Notes under the pieces: generated by a model | Database searches by the model: none | Told to the model about the DNA's origin: nothing | What the model saw: only the letters and a program-made list of their open reading frames with translations | NCBI GenBank assembly: GCA_023433185.1 | Contig: JAEZEN010000575.1 | Location: 1 to 7,681, forward strand | Origin: Pseudomonadota bacterium | GTDB taxonomy: Bacteria; Pseudomonadota; Alphaproteobacteria; Rhizobiales; Kaistiaceae | Direction of reading: 5' to 3' | DNA length: 7,681 bases | Position numbers and translations under genes: made by a program | Shown: positions 6,459 to 7,681 of the stretch, piece by piece | Layout: each line of letters begins with the position of its first letter | Numbering within the stretch: the first letter of the stretch is position 1

Positions 6459-7586
6459 GTGATGAGTGTGGAGACCTCAAGCCCGCCGACCGACGACGGC
6501 ACCTGGGAATTCCTCGAGGACACCTACTGGTACGTGCCGGTGCCCTATCTGCCGGCGGCCGTGCTCGTCAACACCGATCCCGTGCAGACGGCCTGGGTCG
6601 TCGACCAGACGCTGTGGCACATCACCAGCGTCGAAAACGGCTATGTCTTCGGCACGGTCGCCGCCAACTTCGGTGGAGGCTGGGGCTACTCGAGCCTCGT
6701 CGGGTCGATCACTCCGGATGGCGCTGTATCGTTCAGCTTCACGCCCGAAGATTCGGATTCCGAGGTCACGGTCGGCATCGGCAAGATGGCCTATGTCGAA
6801 GGCGCGTGGTACTTCGAGATGCAGATGACCACCGGTTCCGGGCAGGTGAACATCACGCACTGGGCCTACATGGCGCAGTCGCTTCCCGGCGACCGCGCCT
6901 GGAACGCCCTCCCCGGCTATCCCGAGAACAGCATCCCCGAGGTCTTCGCCGGCAATCCCGTCGACACGACGCCGCTGACGCTGATCATGGGCACGAACGG
7001 CGACGACATCCTCCCGGCACCCGGCGCCGGCGACGGCCTGCTGCTCTTCGGCCTCGGCGGCAACGACGTCCTGACCGGCTCGAGCACGACCGACGGTCTC
7101 GACGGTGGCGCCGGCAAGGACAAGCTGAAGGGCCGTGGGGGCGACGACGACCTCTATGGCGAGTCCGGCCGCGACAAGCTCTGGGGCGGCTCCGGCGAGG
7201 ACTATCTCGACGGCGGCAAGGGCAAGGACAAGCTCTGGGGCGGCGACGGCGCGGACCTGCTGCACGGCGGCAAGGGCAAGGACAAGTTCATCTTCACCAA
7301 GGTCGGCCAGTCGACGCCGGATGCCGCCGACACGATCCTCGACTTCGCGCAGGACAAGGACGTGATCGATCTCCGCGAGATCGACGCGCGCCCGGGCAGC
7401 AGCGGCGACGGCGCCTTCCGGTTCATCGGCAAGCACGACTTCACGGGCCGCGAGGGCCAGCTCCGCTACGAATACTCCAAAGGCAACACGATCGTGCAAG
7501 GCGACACCAATGGCGACGGTGCCGCGGATTTCGCCGTGGTGCTCGTCGGCAGGATCGCGCTGACGGGATCGGACTTCCTGCTGTAG
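6459..7586 (+). CDS. RTX calcium-binding protein with orphan N-terminal domain, probably type I-secreted
   Basis: 375 aa from GTG at 6459, or 374 from ATG at 6462; AAGGGGGAG at 6445-6453 can serve either, and the ATG is slightly preferred for codon type. Residues 12-165 form a tryptophan- and aromatic-rich, probably beta-stranded domain with no family I recognise (landmarks YWYVPVPYLPAAVL, DQTLWHITSVENGYVFGTVA, GKMAYVEGAWYFEMQM). Residues 198-279 hold about nine RTX nonapeptides (GG-x-G-x-D-x-hydrophobic-x), the second degenerate, which fold into a calcium-loaded beta roll. Residues 280-375 resemble the serralysin (Peptidase_M10_C) C-terminal domain: DTILDFAQDKDVIDLREIDA, then GNTIVQGDTNGDGAADFAVV, and the end TGSDFLL, a typical uncleaved type I secretion tail. 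There is no Sec signal and no HEXXH, so it is not a protease. No HlyB/HlyD/TolC-like secretion genes are visible; the ABC genes on the left lack the peptidase-like domain of such systems. Likely extracellular; function unknown. Confidence 0.88.
   Translation: MMSVETSSPPTDDGTWEFLEDTYWYVPVPYLPAAVLVNTDPVQTAWVVDQTLWHITSVENGYVFGTVAANFGGGWGYSSLVGSITPDGAVSFSFTPEDSDSEVTVGIGKMAYVEGAWYFEMQMTTGSGQVNITHWAYMAQSLPGDRAWNALPGYPENSIPEVFAGNPVDTTPLTLIMGTNGDDILPAPGAGDGLLLFGLGGNDVLTGSSTTDGLDGGAGKDKLKGRGGDDDLYGESGRDKLWGGSGEDYLDGGKGKDKLWGGDGADLLHGGKGKDKFIFTKVGQSTPDAADTILDFAQDKDVIDLREIDARPGSSGDGAFRFIGKHDFTGREGQLRYEYSKGNTIVQGDTNGDGAADFAVVLVGRIALTGSDFLL
7210..7286 (+). repeat. 54-nt period direct DNA repeat inside the RTX region
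   Basis: A 23-base stretch at 7210-7232 recurs exactly at 7264-7286. Both encode the nonapeptide core GGKGKDK, and the period of 54 nt equals two RTX repeats. Identity at every third base suggests recent duplication or conversion of a two-nonapeptide unit rather than protein-level constraint alone. Confidence 0.8.
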
Positions 7587-7594
7587 CTGCCCGG

Positions 7595-7681
7595 CTACGG
7601 GGCCCTGCCGAACAGGCGGCGGAGCCACGACGCGATCACCGCGCCGATGAGCCCAAAGGCGCTGATGGAGCTGGCGGGCGC
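7595..7681 (-). CDS. C-terminal tail of a small membrane protein, possibly YeaQ/GlsB-like
   Basis: A minus-strand frame is open from the right edge to TAG at 7595-7597, giving 28 residues: APASSISAFG, LIGAVIASWL, RRLFGRAP. A Gly/Ala-rich hydrophobic helix followed by a short basic tail resembles the end of transglycosylase-associated (YeaQ/YmgE/GlsB) membrane proteins, which end in a similar IGAV-W-LRL segment. With so little sequence this stays tentative. It is convergent with the RTX gene, 8 nt between stops; CCCG/CGGG arms at 7590-7601 span the stop codon but make only a weak hairpin without a T-run. Confidence 0.45.
   Translation of the reverse strand, partial: APASSISAFGLIGAVIASWLRRLFGRAP

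Noticed and set aside
6459..7586. Serralysin-type metalloprotease
   Set aside because: The C-terminal domain is serralysin-like, but the N-terminal part has no HEXXH zinc motif or Met-turn, so only the secretion module is shared.
6477..7628. A 383-codon minus-strand open frame antisense to the RTX gene
   Set aside because: Repetitive AVE/LVLA composition is the complement of RTX repeats; the plus-strand protein has clear domains.

Overview
The window is very GC-rich, compactly coded DNA with features typical of an alphaproteobacterium, probably of the Hyphomicrobiales (Rhizobiales) type. That placement is an inference from base composition, from a trmL-hemF neighbourhood, from a type I-secreted RTX protein and from a YeaQ/GlsB-like tail; no marker gene here settles the taxon.

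Left half (1-4822), all on the minus strand. In transcription order: a complete ABC-exporter half-transporter (4822 to 2966); the wreck of a small DUF4160/DUF2442 gene pair (2901 to 2394), in which both reading frames are broken; a 24-codon ORF with a textbook Shine-Dalgarno (2253 to 2179); a structured 146-nt leader; a second, paralogous ABC half-transporter (2032 to 170); and the start of an unrecognised gene that runs off the left edge (157 to 1). The two transporters have all catalytic motifs at the same relative positions. They are nearly identical in the nucleotide-binding domain but diverged in the membrane domain, so they look like an old tandem duplication later separated by the small-gene segment.

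Right half (4896-7586), on the plus strand. trmL (tRNA wobble 2'-O-methyltransferase) and hemF (oxygen-dependent coproporphyrinogen III oxidase) are 33 nt apart and probably co-transcribed. trmL is divergent from the upstream ABC gene across a 73-bp spacer that holds a GC-rich inverted repeat. After a 126-129 bp spacer comes a 374-375 aa protein with an unrecognised tryptophan-rich N-terminal domain, about nine lysine-rich RTX nonapeptides and a serralysin-like C-terminal secretion domain. At the right edge the tail of a small membrane protein, possibly YeaQ/GlsB-like, ends 8 nt away in the convergent orientation.

The housekeeping genes are ordinary. The parts worth a second look are the doubly frameshifted DUF4160/DUF2442 pair (one lesion lies at a G7 run), the small ORF with its structured leader ahead of the second transporter, the orphan N-terminal domain of the RTX protein, and the uneven divergence of the two ABC paralogues. 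I do not see a clear new defence or mobile system.
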